Source: Pandoraea aquatica (GTDB lineage Bacteria; Pseudomonadota; Gammaproteobacteria; Burkholderiales; Burkholderiaceae). From it: 64,000 nucleotides of DNA. The stretch spans positions 744,001-808,000 of the forward strand of contig NZ_CABPSN010000001.1 of NCBI RefSeq assembly GCF_902459565.1, in the 5' to 3' direction. The notes below the pieces were generated by a model. That model worked only from the letters and a program-made list of their open reading frames with translations, did not search any database and was not told the DNA's origin. Position numbers and translations under genes: made by a program. Position 1 is the first letter of the stretch. Each line of letters opens with the position of its first letter. Shown in pieces: positions 17,801 through 26,774 of the stretch.

Positions 17801-19071
17801 TCGTTGGTGACGGTGCCGCCGCCATTGAGCTGGATACCGTCGCCGCCAGCCCCGCCATCGGCACCGACGCCGCCGGTAATGTTGCCGCCCGGCGCGACCT
17901 GACTCTGCGCGTTGCCACCGCCACCGGTGCCGCCGTCGCCGCCGCGAATCGTCCCGCTCTGTTGATTGATGACGTTGCCGCTGGCGTTGACCAGCACGCC
18001 GATGCCGCCAGCGCCGCCGAGACCGCCGTTGCCTGCGATGGCCGATGTTCCTGACGTGGCGAGTGCGAACCCGCCGTTTTCGCCGTTGCCGCCGTTACCA
18101 CCGGAGATCGTGCCGCTGTTGGAGACCGAGCTACCGCCCGAGAGTGTCGCGCCGTTACCGCCCGCGCCTGCGTTACCGCCGTTGCCGCCGTAGGGCGTCA
18201 CGCCCGCCGCCGCGCTGACGGAGCCGGAGCCGCCGCCGTTGCCACCGTTGCCGCCGGTGACGCTGGCACCCGCATTGTTGGTGAACGTCCCGCCTTGCGC
18301 GGAGACGACGGCGTCACCGCCCGTGCCACCGTTACCGCCATTGCCAGCGATGAGATTGCCCGCGTGACCGGCGCCTTGCTGGGTGGTGTTGCCAAAGCCG
18401 CCGCCGCCGCCGCCGTTCCCGCCATTGCCACCGACGACAGCGCCGCTGTTGGCCGATTCCCCGGTCGACGTAAGCACGACGCCTGCGCCGCCTGCGCCAC
18501 CCCCGCCGCCATTCCCGCCGCCGCCCGCACCGAGAGCGTCCATGCCTCCGCCGCCACCGCCGGTGCCGCCGTTACCGCCCGTCACGGTCGTGGTGTTGGT
18601 GCCACCCGCGGAAAGCACCGCGCCTGCGCCACCTGCACCGCCACCACCACCGCCAGCCCCGTTGCCGGTCGCCCCCGTGGTGTTGGCATTACCGCCAGTC
18701 CCGCCGGTGCCGCCCGCACCGCCGGGGAAAATCGCAGCACCGGAGCCCGCCGTGCCGCTGGCACCGTTACCGCCACCGCCCGCCCCCGTGCCGCCTGCAC
18801 CACCCGCGCCACCGTTGCCGCCGTTGCCATTGGCGTCGACACCACCGCCACCGCCCCCACTGCCGCCCGTCCCGTTGGCGTCGCTGGCATTCCCGCCCGC
18901 GCCACCGTTAGGATTTCCCGCCGTGCCGCCCGTGCATGTTGCACCGGGCGTCGCAGAACAGGCACCTGAACCACCCGCCGCCCACGCGACCGGTGCTGGA
19001 AACACAGTCAAGCCGACAATCACACTCCACAACACGGTTCCGCGGGTACGACATTCGATACTGGGGGGCAT
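14890..19071 (-). CDS. Very large glycine-rich autotransporter (type Va)
   Basis: A 1393-aa protein. The signal peptide is residues 1-~33 (GTVLWSVIVGLTVFPAPVAWA). Residues ~35-690 are a low-complexity passenger of GGNGG/GGTGG runs punctuated by regular VTNxG-I-x-GG units, reminiscent of mycobacterial PE_PGRS sequence. From ~750 to 1000 come autotransporter-associated beta-strand repeats (LNGNNSYTGATNVNAGVM). The last ~280 residues are the autotransporter beta-barrel ending in aromatic-type GVRLTW. ATG 19071 is chosen because GGAG sits 9 bases upstream; ATGs at 19086 and 19116 lack this. The third-position G/C bias makes long antisense frames here. Likely a surface adhesin; monocistronic. Confidence 0.88.
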   Translation of the reverse strand: MPPSIECRTRGTVLWSVIVGLTVFPAPVAWAAGGSGACSATPGATCTGGTAGNPNGGAGGNASDANGTGGSGGGGGGVDANGNGGNGGAGGAGGTGAGGGGNGASGTAGSGAAIFPGGAGGTGGTGGNANTTGATGNGAGGGGGGAGGAGAVLSAGGTNTTTVTGGNGGTGGGGGGMDALGAGGGGNGGGGGAGGAGVVLTSTGESANSGAVVGGNGGNGGGGGGFGNTTQQGAGHAGNLIAGNGGNGGTGGDAVVSAQGGTFTNNAGASVTGGNGGNGGGSGSVSAAAGVTPYGGNGGNAGAGGNGATLSGGSSVSNSGTISGGNGGNGENGGFALATSGTSAIAGNGGLGGAGGIGVLVNASGNVINQQSGTIRGGDGGTGGGGNAQSQVAPGGNITGGVGADGGAGGDGIQLNGGGTVTNDGQILGGAGNRGGGAGNSTGAGTGGEAAAGGNGITLSGGTVTNNATGRIVGGTGGDDSAGGGGSGGVGGDGIAMTGSGTVTNAGSVLGGEGGNGGNGSNTAGGSGSAGGAGVRIGGSGAVTNVAGGSVKGGAGGTGGGAGNATSAGGNGGVGGAGVIVTDGGTMTNAGTITGGDGNRGGGGGASSVGGTGGAGGAGVLVTNNGGRIVNTGTINGGTGGGISTGGTGGPAGVGGVGVQGQNITVVNSGTINGGLSGAGVQTDAVRFTGGTNSLEIDAGSVISGTVNANTGTNTFILGGTQNAAFDASLIGPTAQYQGFTAFNKTGTSVWTLNNSTTALTPWTLDAGTLVVSQDASLGASNGTLTFNGGTLQLGASFDLAANRPVVLDTGGGTVDTQAFNSTLAQGITGTGALTKLGSGMLLLNGNNSYTGATNVNAGVMAVGDATHPTAALAGGGTVTVANGATLGGYGSVTGNVQNNGTLAVANAVPAFASGSAGNFTVQGTVTNAGLLQLAGSAVGNTFTVAGNYVGQNARATLNTQLGADNSPTDKIVVNGGSASGSTALRIVNAGGTGAQTLGDGIQVVQATNGATTSTGAFSGGNASAGAYTYYLYRGGVSAGTQNNWYLRSTTPDTGGTLPPLVVDPVVPPTTLPGTPLYRSEVPIYGAIPSLMRELAVQQIGTFHDRLGGQSLLTEDGKLGAGWGRVWGDHVSQDLGGGVNPSFSGTIFGFQVGQDIYAASTESGHRNHYGVFAGYARASGDVSGFALSVPDLAVGSLQMNAFSFGGYWTHIAPSGAYTDTVLMGTTSSISPSSLQGNTASTRANAFTASVEGGLPFAVARDVTLEPQAQLIYQYSHINDLTDPAAKVTFNSANEWIGRLGVRLQSQFQASGVNWKPYLRLDVLRYFGGTDTVTYSGQDSFSTGVGSTQGHVGGGVYARVNQKVSVYLTAGYWFNLGGDHRRTVEGNAGVRLTW

Positions 19072-19451
19072 ATCGCAAGTCTCCATCGCCGTTAGGATGC
19101 CAATGCAGTCTAACAAAGCCTTACACGATGCCTAATGCGAATTTCTCGGGAACTTCTTTGAAGATGAGCCGAACTCCTAACAAATAGTTATTTAAATTAC
19201 GATTTCGACGTTTTCGCGTCTCGAAACACGAAACGGGCACGCGTTTTCGCGGGAAGATTTCACGACCTTGTTCAACAAGACTCAACGATTCCACACGCGC
19301 TTCCCCGTCGTTGCAGTGACCACGCGACAAATTGCCGCAAGGCGTCGCATCCATCGTGAATTTGTCCGGGACAACGAATTGTCGTACGTAACTGCGTGAT
19401 AGCATCGCCGCTCGTCGTCACGAACGCGGCTTGTCGCCGCGCGCCCTGAAC
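19072..19451. other. Divergent intergenic region
   Basis: About 380 bp between the autotransporter (minus) and DUF2946 gene (plus). It is more AT-rich near 19150-19200 (GTTATTTAAATTACG), a likely promoter zone for the autotransporter. No RNA gene is seen. Confidence 0.5.
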
Positions 19452-19826
19452 ATGCCGGTATGGTCACGCAGCAAACGCATCGCATGGGTCGGCCTGGCCG
19501 CCATGTGGATGCTGCTTTGCGCGCCGCTGATCAGCCAGTATCTGCGTGCGCACCCGTCGTCGATCGACGACGCGCTGTCCAGCGCGTTCTGTACCAGCCT
19601 CGACGAAGCAGCAGCACAGGGCCGGCACACGCCGGTCACGCATGCGACGAGTGCCGCCTGCGGTTACTGCTCGCTGCTTGCACACACGCCGCCCCTTCCG
19701 CCGTCCCCACTGACACTGGCCGACATTCGTGTTGGCGGACCTCGACTGACTCCGTCGCCAGCGCTGCCCCATAGCGGCACGCCGCTGCGTCTCACCCCGC
19801 CGTCGCGCGCACCGCCGCACGCCTGA
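19452..19826 (+). CDS. DUF2946-family protein
   Basis: A 124-aa protein with an N-terminal membrane segment (about residues 8-27, IAWVGLAAMWMLLCAPLISQ) followed by a periplasmic part containing CGYCSLLAHTPPLPP, the conserved Cys-x-x-Cys...His core of DUF2946. The C-terminus is Pro-rich. DUF2946 genes commonly sit beside TonB receptors in copper- or metal-linked loci; here the TonB receptor follows 217 bp later on the same strand. ATG 19452 gives the family-like N-terminus; a TTG at 19431 is the alternative. Metal role is inference. Confidence 0.75.
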   Translation: MPVWSRSKRIAWVGLAAMWMLLCAPLISQYLRAHPSSIDDALSSAFCTSLDEAAAQGRHTPVTHATSAACGYCSLLAHTPPLPPSPLTLADIRVGGPRLTPSPALPHSGTPLRLTPPSRAPPHA

Positions 19827-20042
19827 CGTCCTCCGGTCGTTCGTCTCACCGATGTTCTGCGCATCGGCATTGCCCGTATCCATGGCGATGCCGAGGTGCG
19901 GGCGTTCGACCGTCTCATCGCATCGACTCCGAATTTCTATGGCTGCCGTTCCTCGCTCAGTTCGTCGATGAGCGACGAACGGCGGCCGGCACACGCCGGC
20001 GCATAGCGCGCGTGTGCCCGACAACGATAACCAGACAGCGTC

Positions 20043-22184
20043 ATGAAAACGTCAATTCCAGTGCGCACCGCCATCGCGGTGGCCATTGGCTCGCTGTGCG
20101 CCCTCGCGCACGCTGCCGACAACAGCAACAACGCCAACACCAATGGCGCGCAAAACGTCGAACTCCCTGCCACGCAGGTGCAGGCGGACGTCGTAAAAGC
20201 GCTCGACGAACCGGTGCAGACCGGCAGTCGTCTCGGCCTCTCGATCAAGGAGACGCCGGCGAGCGTCGAGGTCATCGACCGGCGACAGCTGGCGGAGCGC
20301 GGCGATGCGAACATCGTCGACGCCGTCAGTCGCGCGACCGGCATCAACGCGTCGCCCCACCCGGGCAATGGCGGATCGGAACTCGGCGCGCGCGGCTTCG
20401 TCGGCAGCGCGTCCGTCACACAGCTTTACGACGGCGTGCGTCCGTACGGTGCGATCGGCGTCACGTTCCCGTTCGACACATGGTCCGTCGAGCGGATCGA
20501 AGTCCTGCGCGGTCCGGCCTCGGTGATCTATGGCGAGGGTGCCATCGGCGGTGTGGTCAATATCGTCCCGAAGAAACCGGAGCAGATGCCTATCGAGAAC
20601 GAAATTCAACTCGGTATCGGCACCGAAAGGACTGGCCGCGCGGCGTTCGGTAGCGGCGGCGCGATCACCGACAAGCTCTCCTATCGCTTCGACGCGAGCG
20701 CGAACAGTTCGAACAACTGGGTCGACCGGGGCAACTCGCACAACGCGTCGTTCTCGGCCGCCATCAAGTACGACTTCACGCCGCGCTTTTCCGTGACTGC
20801 AACACTCGCCGAGGGCAACCAGCATCCGATGCAGTACTTCGGTGTGCCGCTCGTGAACGGGCGTCTCGACCCCGCGACTTATCAGAAGAACTACAACGTG
20901 GGCGATTCTCTCATCACGTTTCGTGACAGTTGGGCGACGCTGTCGGCAACGTGGCGTCCCATCGACGATCTCACGATCACGAGCACGCTGTATCGCATGA
21001 AGAGCAAGCGCCACTGGAAGGACGCCGAGTACTACAACTATGTACCGTCGTCAGGCCTCGTGCAGCGCAGCAGCTACACCGAGATCCTTCACGATCAGGA
21101 ACAGATCGGCAACGTCACGACCGCGACGCTCAAGGGCCACATATTCGGCATGGAAAACGCCGTGTCGGCGGGCTTCGAGTTCAATCACACGACGTTCCAG
21201 CACACCAATAACTCGCCCTACTCCGGCACGTCGCTCGTCGATCTGTACAACCCCGATCCCGGCAGCTTCATAAACGTGGCGGGTACCTTTCCCAAGTACC
21301 GTTCGCAAGCGAACCAATACGCGTTCTTCGCCGAGAATCGCCTGAAGGTCACGTCGCGCTGGTCGGTCATCGGCGGCGTGCGCTACGACCATGCCAGCAT
21401 CAATCGCGACGATCTGATCGCCGGCACCGCCTTTTCCAAGGACCTCAGCTACACCGGCTGGCGGGTGGGCACGGTCTATGACGTGACCGCCAACACAAGC
21501 GTGTACGGCCAGTATTCGGTCGCCGCAGATCCCATCACGTCATTGCTCTCGCTTACACCGGCCAAAGCGAAGTTCGATCTGGCGACGGGCAAACAGATCG
21601 AATTCGGCGTGAAGCAGGATTGGCTCGACGGTCGCGTCGACGGCACGCTGTCCGTCTACCGCATCGTCAAGAACAACCTGCTGACGGTCGATCCGCTCAA
21701 TCCGTCGCTCAGTCTTCAGGTCGGCCAGCAGTCGTCGCGAGGTGTGGAACTGACCCTGGGGGCGCAGTTGACGCGCGACGTGCGCATCGACGCCAATGGC
21801 ACATGGCTGCGTGCGAAGTACGACCAGTTCGACGAAAGCGTGGGGGGCGTGTCGGTCTCGCGGGCGGGCAACATTCCGGTGAACGTGCCACAGCAGATGG
21901 CGAATCTGTGGTTGAGCTGGCGCTTCGCACAGGCGTGGACGGCCAGCGGCGGGCTGAAGTACGTCGGCAAGCGTTACGCCGATACGGCAAATACGCTGAC
22001 GCTGCCGTCTTACACGACCGTCGATCTCGCGCTCGCGTGGAAGCCGCGCCGCAATCTCACATTGACCGGACGCGTCTACAACGTCTTCAACCGGCACTAT
22101 GTGCAGACGGCCTACTACAACAACACGCAGTGGCTACTGGGCAACGATCGTCGTGCGGAGCTGGTGATGAGCTACCGGTTCTGA
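20043..22184 (+). CDS. TonB-dependent siderophore-type receptor
   Basis: A 713-aa outer-membrane receptor. The signal peptide is residues 1-~26 (IAVAIGSLCALAHA). A plug domain follows from about residue 55 with ETPASVEVIDRRQLAERG and YGEGAIGGVVNIVPKKP, then the 22-strand barrel ending in Phe (ELVMSYRF), the BAM signal. It imports ligands with energy from TonB-ExbBD. The ligand is unknown; the upstream DUF2946 gene hints at a metal chelate. The Shine-Dalgarno is weak. I see no cobalamin riboswitch or Fur box in the 217-bp leader. Confidence 0.92.
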   Translation: MKTSIPVRTAIAVAIGSLCALAHAADNSNNANTNGAQNVELPATQVQADVVKALDEPVQTGSRLGLSIKETPASVEVIDRRQLAERGDANIVDAVSRATGINASPHPGNGGSELGARGFVGSASVTQLYDGVRPYGAIGVTFPFDTWSVERIEVLRGPASVIYGEGAIGGVVNIVPKKPEQMPIENEIQLGIGTERTGRAAFGSGGAITDKLSYRFDASANSSNNWVDRGNSHNASFSAAIKYDFTPRFSVTATLAEGNQHPMQYFGVPLVNGRLDPATYQKNYNVGDSLITFRDSWATLSATWRPIDDLTITSTLYRMKSKRHWKDAEYYNYVPSSGLVQRSSYTEILHDQEQIGNVTTATLKGHIFGMENAVSAGFEFNHTTFQHTNNSPYSGTSLVDLYNPDPGSFINVAGTFPKYRSQANQYAFFAENRLKVTSRWSVIGGVRYDHASINRDDLIAGTAFSKDLSYTGWRVGTVYDVTANTSVYGQYSVAADPITSLLSLTPAKAKFDLATGKQIEFGVKQDWLDGRVDGTLSVYRIVKNNLLTVDPLNPSLSLQVGQQSSRGVELTLGAQLTRDVRIDANGTWLRAKYDQFDESVGGVSVSRAGNIPVNVPQQMANLWLSWRFAQAWTASGGLKYVGKRYADTANTLTLPSYTTVDLALAWKPRRNLTLTGRVYNVFNRHYVQTAYYNNTQWLLGNDRRAELVMSYRF

Positions 22185-22317
22185 GGCATTGGCCGCATTC
22201 GGCCGTATTCGCCATCGCGATTGTTCCGTCTGCGTAACTTCGAGTTACCGAACCGCCTATATTCCGAGGTGACTCGCGTCGCTATGATTGACCCCATTCA
22301 AGATGCGGGGAGATGAC

Positions 22318-23247
22318 ATGAGCAACGTCGGCAATAGCAGCGAATTCGTGCAGATTTCGGAAGTCGTGAGCGGTCACGACATGACCATTCGCGATGGCTT
22401 TCGCGCCAAGCATTTCGCCGAACAGACGTTTGGCGGTCTGATGGACCCGGTCGTCATGCTGGATCATTTCCACATGACGGCCCCGACCTTTGCGCCGCAT
22501 CCGCACGCCGGGATTTCGGCGGTGACGTACATGTTCGAGGATGCCGTCGGCGCACACGTCAACTACGACTCGCTCGGCAACTACGGCCCTATCGCTCCGG
22601 GCGCGTTGCATTGGTTCGCCGCCGGACGCGGTGCGGTGCACACCGAGCAACCCGAAGGCGACAACCATCATGTCCATGCGCTGCAAATCTTCGTCAATTT
22701 GCCCGCTTCGCAGAAATACGATGCGCCGTATGCGTTCGATGTCGAGCCCTCGGAAATCCCCGAGGTGGTGTCGCCCGGTGTGCGCGTGCGGGTGGTTTTG
22801 GGTGCGAGCAATGGCGTGACGGCGAAGAAGAACGACGACCTTCCTCAACCGTTCACGTTGCTCGACGGTTTCCTGACGGATCGCGCCGCCTTTCACCACG
22901 ATGTGCCGCGCGGCTGGAATGCCACCGTCTGCGTGGTGTCGGGACATTTGCAGGTCGATGCCGACGGCACGTCGCGGCGACTGGGTGCAGGCGAAACGGT
23001 CGCCATCGGTCTGAGCAAGCGCGCCAAGGCCGATGTCCTCACCATCAGTTTGCTTGCCGGGCCGGACTGCCATTTCGTGGTGTTATCCGGACCGGCGCTC
23101 GGCGAGCCGTTGGCGAAACACGGCCCGTTCGTCATGAACACCGTCGAGCAGCTCAACGACCGGATGTCCGCCTATCAGCGCGGCGAATTCGGTTCGCTGG
23201 ACGACGAGACGTTCCCTCAGCTCAAGGCTTACCGGACGCGGGCATAA
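22318..23247 (+). CDS. Pirin-family protein
   Basis: A 309-aa bicupin of the pirin family. The N-terminal cupin holds the metal-binding set FHMTAPTFAPHPHAGISAVTY with His residues, followed by HWFAAGRGAVHTE; the C-terminal pirin domain includes HYD-type strand GWNATVCVVSGH. Bacterial pirins are cytosolic iron proteins, some with quercetinase activity or regulatory roles. ATG 22318 is preceded by GGGGAG at 22306-22311; TTG 22288 and ATG 22303 are also in frame but less well placed. Standalone gene between the TonB receptor and a convergent MFS gene. Confidence 0.88.
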   Translation: MSNVGNSSEFVQISEVVSGHDMTIRDGFRAKHFAEQTFGGLMDPVVMLDHFHMTAPTFAPHPHAGISAVTYMFEDAVGAHVNYDSLGNYGPIAPGALHWFAAGRGAVHTEQPEGDNHHVHALQIFVNLPASQKYDAPYAFDVEPSEIPEVVSPGVRVRVVLGASNGVTAKKNDDLPQPFTLLDGFLTDRAAFHHDVPRGWNATVCVVSGHLQVDADGTSRRLGAGETVAIGLSKRAKADVLTISLLAGPDCHFVVLSGPALGEPLAKHGPFVMNTVEQLNDRMSAYQRGEFGSLDDETFPQLKAYRTRA

Positions 23248-23284
23248 GCGCGTTAAGAGATTAGCGAGTTAGCGCCCCAGCACG

Positions 23285-24868
23285 TTACAGCGTCGGCTCG
23301 CACACTCGCTCGGCGGCGGCCGGCGCTGGCTCGCACACACGCTCGACGTCGCGACCGCCCGCGCCGAACGCCACCACGCTCAGCAGCGCGAGCACCCACG
23401 CGCCCACCACGCCGTACGTCATCACCCCCCCGAAGCCGTGCACCAGCGCAGCCTGCACGATCTGCCCCTGCGGGTCGGCCGTCGCGAGCGCCGCGTTGTT
23501 TTGCGCGAGGTGTTCGAGACTGCCTGCGGCGACTTTCTCCGCGAGCGAGCGCAGCGACGCCGCGTCGAACACGCCCGGCAACGCGTTTGCCAGCGACGCA
23601 CTCACGCCCTTGAGCAAGATGAAGCCCATCAGCGCGATGTTGATGGCGAGGCTGATCAGTCGAGCGCTCATATCGATCCCCGACGCCATCCCCGCGCGAT
23701 TGGCCGACACTGCACCGGTAGCGGTGTTGGTGACCGGCGTATTCGTCATGCCCAGACCCACGCCGCAAAGCAGACTGCCGGGCAGCATCGTGAGCCAGCT
23801 GGCATGCGCCATGCCTGAGCCGATCTTCATCAGCAGGAAGCCGAGGCCGATGGTGAACAGGCCAAGCGGAATGACGCGACGGGCGTCGATGCGCAACGAC
23901 AGACGCTCAGCGAACGGCGGCACCACCAGTGTCGGCAAGGTGTAAGCCAGCAGCGATAGCCCCGCGTTCACGCTGCTGTAACCGAGCGCCCCTTGGAAGT
24001 AGATCGGCAGATAGATCATGAACGACCAGTAGCTGAAGTTCATGCCCATCGAACCGAACATCGCGCCGGAGAAGCGGCGGATGCGGAACACGGAAAAGTC
24101 GAACATCGGCCGCGGGCTTCGCTTTTCGATCCAGAGAAAGGCGATGAAACTGACGAGCGTCGCCGCTGCGATGCCGAGCGCCTGCGGACTGCCCATGCCG
24201 AGATCCGGCCCCTGCGTGATGAAGTACACGAGACCGAACGTGGCGAGCGAGAGCGTGACGATGCCCGGCACGTCCAGATAGTTCGCATGCGGGTCGCGCG
24301 ATTCCTGCACGCCGACGAACACCAGCCCTAGCGCGACGATCGACAGCACCACGTGCACGAGGAAGACCCATTGCCAGTCGGCTACCGCGACGATCATGCC
24401 GCCGATGATCGGGCCGAAGCCCAGACCGATACCGAAAATGATGCCCCATGCGCCGAACGCCTTGCTGCGCTCGCGCCCCTCGCGGAACTGGTGTGAGAGC
24501 ACGGCCACCTGGCAGATCAGCATCGCGCCGCCGCCCATCCCCTGAAGGAACCGGCTGACGATCAGCACCGGTGCGCTTTGTGCCAGCCCGCAGGCGAGCG
24601 ACGTCAGCGCGAACACGACGATGCTGATGACGTAGACGCGACGTCGTCCGAACCGGTCGGCGAGCGAGCCTGTCGCCATCAACACCGTGGTGCAGGCGAG
24701 CGTGTAGGCGTTCATGATCCATTGGATTTCCCGGAAATCCGCAGGCAGTACACGTTCCAGCGTGGAAAGGATGGTCGGCACGCTGGAAATTTCAAGGCCG
24801 AACATCAGCGATGTCAGGCAGACGGCGGCAAGCGCCAGAGCATTTTGGGATGCGCGAGTGGGTGTCAT
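23285..24868 (-). CDS. MFS exporter, DHA2 (EmrB/QacA) family
   Basis: A 527-aa, 14-helix proton-driven exporter. The family motif A loop GSLADRFGRRRVYV follows TM2, and motif C GIGLGFGPIIGG lies in TM5. Between the last helices is a helical insertion (about 420-470) typical of DHA2 members. ATG 24868 is chosen because the upstream extension to 24946 would invade the divergent promoter with the LysR gene. The pair MFS/LysR divergent across ~100 bp is a standard local-control module, so the exporter is probably induced through that regulator. Substrate unknown. Confidence 0.9.
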   Translation of the reverse strand: MTPTRASQNALALAAVCLTSLMFGLEISSVPTILSTLERVLPADFREIQWIMNAYTLACTTVLMATGSLADRFGRRRVYVISIVVFALTSLACGLAQSAPVLIVSRFLQGMGGGAMLICQVAVLSHQFREGRERSKAFGAWGIIFGIGLGFGPIIGGMIVAVADWQWVFLVHVVLSIVALGLVFVGVQESRDPHANYLDVPGIVTLSLATFGLVYFITQGPDLGMGSPQALGIAAATLVSFIAFLWIEKRSPRPMFDFSVFRIRRFSGAMFGSMGMNFSYWSFMIYLPIYFQGALGYSSVNAGLSLLAYTLPTLVVPPFAERLSLRIDARRVIPLGLFTIGLGFLLMKIGSGMAHASWLTMLPGSLLCGVGLGMTNTPVTNTATGAVSANRAGMASGIDMSARLISLAINIALMGFILLKGVSASLANALPGVFDAASLRSLAEKVAAGSLEHLAQNNAALATADPQGQIVQAALVHGFGGVMTYGVVGAWVLALLSVVAFGAGGRDVERVCEPAPAAAERVCEPTL

Positions 24869-24968
24869 GGGATTCGCGAACAGGAATGAAGTCAGAGGTA
24901 ATATATCGGGAACCAGATTCCCGATTACTGATATTTCTTCCCGCAATACGCGACTTTAGAGACCCAAT

Positions 24969-25874
24969 ATGACGAACAAACTCGACGGTGTGGCCGTCTT
25001 CGTTCAGGTCATCGAAGCCGGTAGCTTTACGCTCGCGGCAGAGCGCATGCATCTGACGCGTTCGGCCATCGGTAAGGTGATTTCGCGACTGGAGGCACGG
25101 CTCGGGGTGCGTCTGCTGCATCGCACGACGCGCAGTCACACGCTCACGGAAGCGGGACGCGTCTATTACGAGCGTTGTGTTCGCGCGTTGGCGGAACTCG
25201 ATGCAGGCGCTGCGGAGGTCGAGAGCGGGCTGAACGAGCCACGTGGACGATTGCGTGTGAGCGTGCCCATTGCCTTTGGTCATCAATGCGTGGCACCGGT
25301 GCTGTTCGGGCTGGCGCGTCAGTATCCCAAGCTGCAAATCGACATTTCGTTTTCCGACCGGAGCGTCGATCTCATCGAGGAGAACATCGATCTGGCGGTG
25401 CGTATCGGTGAGTTACGCGATAACGCTACGCTGGACGCTCGTCGCATCGGCACGCAGTACATGAGTATCGGTGCGTCGCCCTCGTATCTCGCGGAGCACG
25501 GCACACCCGTCGAGCCAGACGATTTCGCGGAACACACGGGCATCTCGTATTCGCGCAGCGGCTCGATGGCGCGGTGGCACATGCTCGACGACGACGGCAT
25601 CGAGCACGAGTTGCAGATCACCCGTCAGCTCAGTCTCGACGATGTTCAGGCGATTGCCGACGCGGGGATTGCCGGGCTTGGGCTGGTGTATTTGCCGTGC
25701 TGGTTTCTGGAGAAGCACGCCTCGGCGGGTCGGCTGGTGGTGGTGCGCAGCCGTTGCGGCGTGCGTCCGCAAGCGATTCATGTGGTGTGGCCGAAGTCAC
25801 CCTATCTGCCGTCGAAGACGCGCTGCGCTATCGACGCGCTTTCGACGGAGATTCCGATGCTCAGGATTGGGTGA
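24969..25874 (+). CDS. LysR-family transcriptional regulator
   Basis: A 301-aa regulator of standard length: winged helix-turn-helix at residues 1-60 (FVQVIEAGSFTLAAERMHLT, then GKVISRLEARLGVRLLHRTT), effector-binding domain from about 90. CrgA/DmlR-like subgroup. Divergent from the MFS exporter, which it probably controls. It is convergent with azurin, the stop codons lying 7 bp apart. Confidence 0.92.
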   Translation: MTNKLDGVAVFVQVIEAGSFTLAAERMHLTRSAIGKVISRLEARLGVRLLHRTTRSHTLTEAGRVYYERCVRALAELDAGAAEVESGLNEPRGRLRVSVPIAFGHQCVAPVLFGLARQYPKLQIDISFSDRSVDLIEENIDLAVRIGELRDNATLDARRIGTQYMSIGASPSYLAEHGTPVEPDDFAEHTGISYSRSGSMARWHMLDDDGIEHELQITRQLSLDDVQAIADAGIAGLGLVYLPCWFLEKHASAGRLVVVRSRCGVRPQAIHVVWPKSPYLPSKTRCAIDALSTEIPMLRIG

Positions 25875-25881
25875 GGCACGG

Positions 25882-26442
25882 TTAGTCGATGGATAGCGTG
25901 CCGCGCATCATTTCGGCGTGAGCCGGGAACGAGCAGAAGTACGTGTAGGCGGTGCCGCGCGGGAGCTTCGATACGTCGAACGTGACGGACGTTCGTTCAC
26001 CGCCGCCAATCATTGCGGTCTTCGCGATCACGCGTTCGTCACCCTGTTTGATCCAATCGTTGTCGGGACCTGCCGTGAGACCGTCGGCAATGGTGGCGTG
26101 GACGTCGCTCTCGCGGACCAGCACCCAGTTGTGCCCGGCGGCCGCCTTGGGTTTCTTGCCGGTATGGATCAATTGGACGGTGAGTGTCTTGCAGGCCGAC
26201 GGCACGCTAATGTGCGTGGGCGAGAACTTCTTGCCGGGACGGCCCTGAACGTCGATCTGACAGGCTTCACCGACATCCTTTGCGACGGCGCTGACGTCGT
26301 CGCCCTGAGCCGTCATGGCCATCATGCCCGTGTGCTCGACGCCTTGTGCAAGGCCCGGGACCGGAGCGCCAAGACACGCCACGAAGGTCAGATTAAGTGC
26401 GCGCGTCCGCGCCCCAAACAATGCGAATTTTGCCGACAACAC
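25882..26442 (-). CDS. Azurin (type 1 copper protein)
   Basis: A 186-aa periplasmic blue copper protein that shuttles electrons, for example to nitrite or peroxide reductases. All type 1 ligands are visible: His in AAAGHNWVLV and the C-x4-H-x3-M set in YFCSFPAHAEMMRG. The disulphide Cys pair is CQIDVQ and SACKTL. A signal peptide covers about residues 1-34, followed by ~28 extra residues before the mature azurin core. Start is GTG at 26440-26442, with GGGAGA directly upstream; longer ATG starts lack a ribosome site. Convergent with the LysR gene. Confidence 0.88.
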   Translation of the reverse strand: MLSAKFALFGARTRALNLTFVACLGAPVPGLAQGVEHTGMMAMTAQGDDVSAVAKDVGEACQIDVQGRPGKKFSPTHISVPSACKTLTVQLIHTGKKPKAAAGHNWVLVRESDVHATIADGLTAGPDNDWIKQGDERVIAKTAMIGGGERTSVTFDVSKLPRGTAYTYFCSFPAHAEMMRGTLSID

Positions 26443-26551
26443 GATCTCTCCCAACGATACGAAATCAACAGACGACGCCGCTTCGGATGTCATCAACCTG
26501 CTTGCGACGATAGCCAGAAATTACGTTGGGAGTTTGTTGGTCGTTCTCGGT

Positions 26552-26588
26552 TTTGTATTGGTTTGTATTGCTGATCGGTTTTTGTATT
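26552..26588. promoter_or_regulatory. Three TTTGTATT repeats upstream of azurin
   Basis: TTTGTATT occurs at 26552, 26562 and 26581, the first two exactly one helical turn apart, in an AT-rich patch ~110 bp upstream of the azurin start. Likely regulatory; the binding factor is unknown and no FNR/Anr box is recognised. Confidence 0.4.
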
Positions 26589-26627
26589 TTTTCGATCTGT
26601 TGCTGCTCGTTCCGGATTCAACGCCGC

Positions 26628-26698
26628 GGGGGACCAGGGCCCTATTCCGCCCCTCAGACATAGACCCAACTCGGTTCAGAACAGGGCCCTGATCCCCC
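26628..26698. repeat. 16-bp inverted repeat with 39-bp spacer
   Basis: The arms at 26628-26643 and 26683-26698 are reverse complements with a single mismatch and contain the palindrome AGGGCCCT. It lies between the azurin promoter and the 3' end of the next minus-strand gene. It could be a termination structure or a remnant repeat. Confidence 0.55.
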
Positions 26699-26774
26699 AC
26701 TCATCGCACCTCTCACGTCGGCGTTCTTACGTCCTATTGCCCTGCTGCTTCGATTTATCGTGGTTGCATTTCCG

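Noticed and set aside
16189-19135. Long plus-strand frames opposite the autotransporter, including Pro-rich ones
   Set aside because: They are the complement of the Gly-rich coding repeats (Gly codons read as Pro/Ala/Arg) and have no ribosome sites or domains.
19827-20042. Cobalamin riboswitch before the TonB receptor
   Set aside because: No B12-box or characteristic conserved cores are visible in the 217-bp leader.
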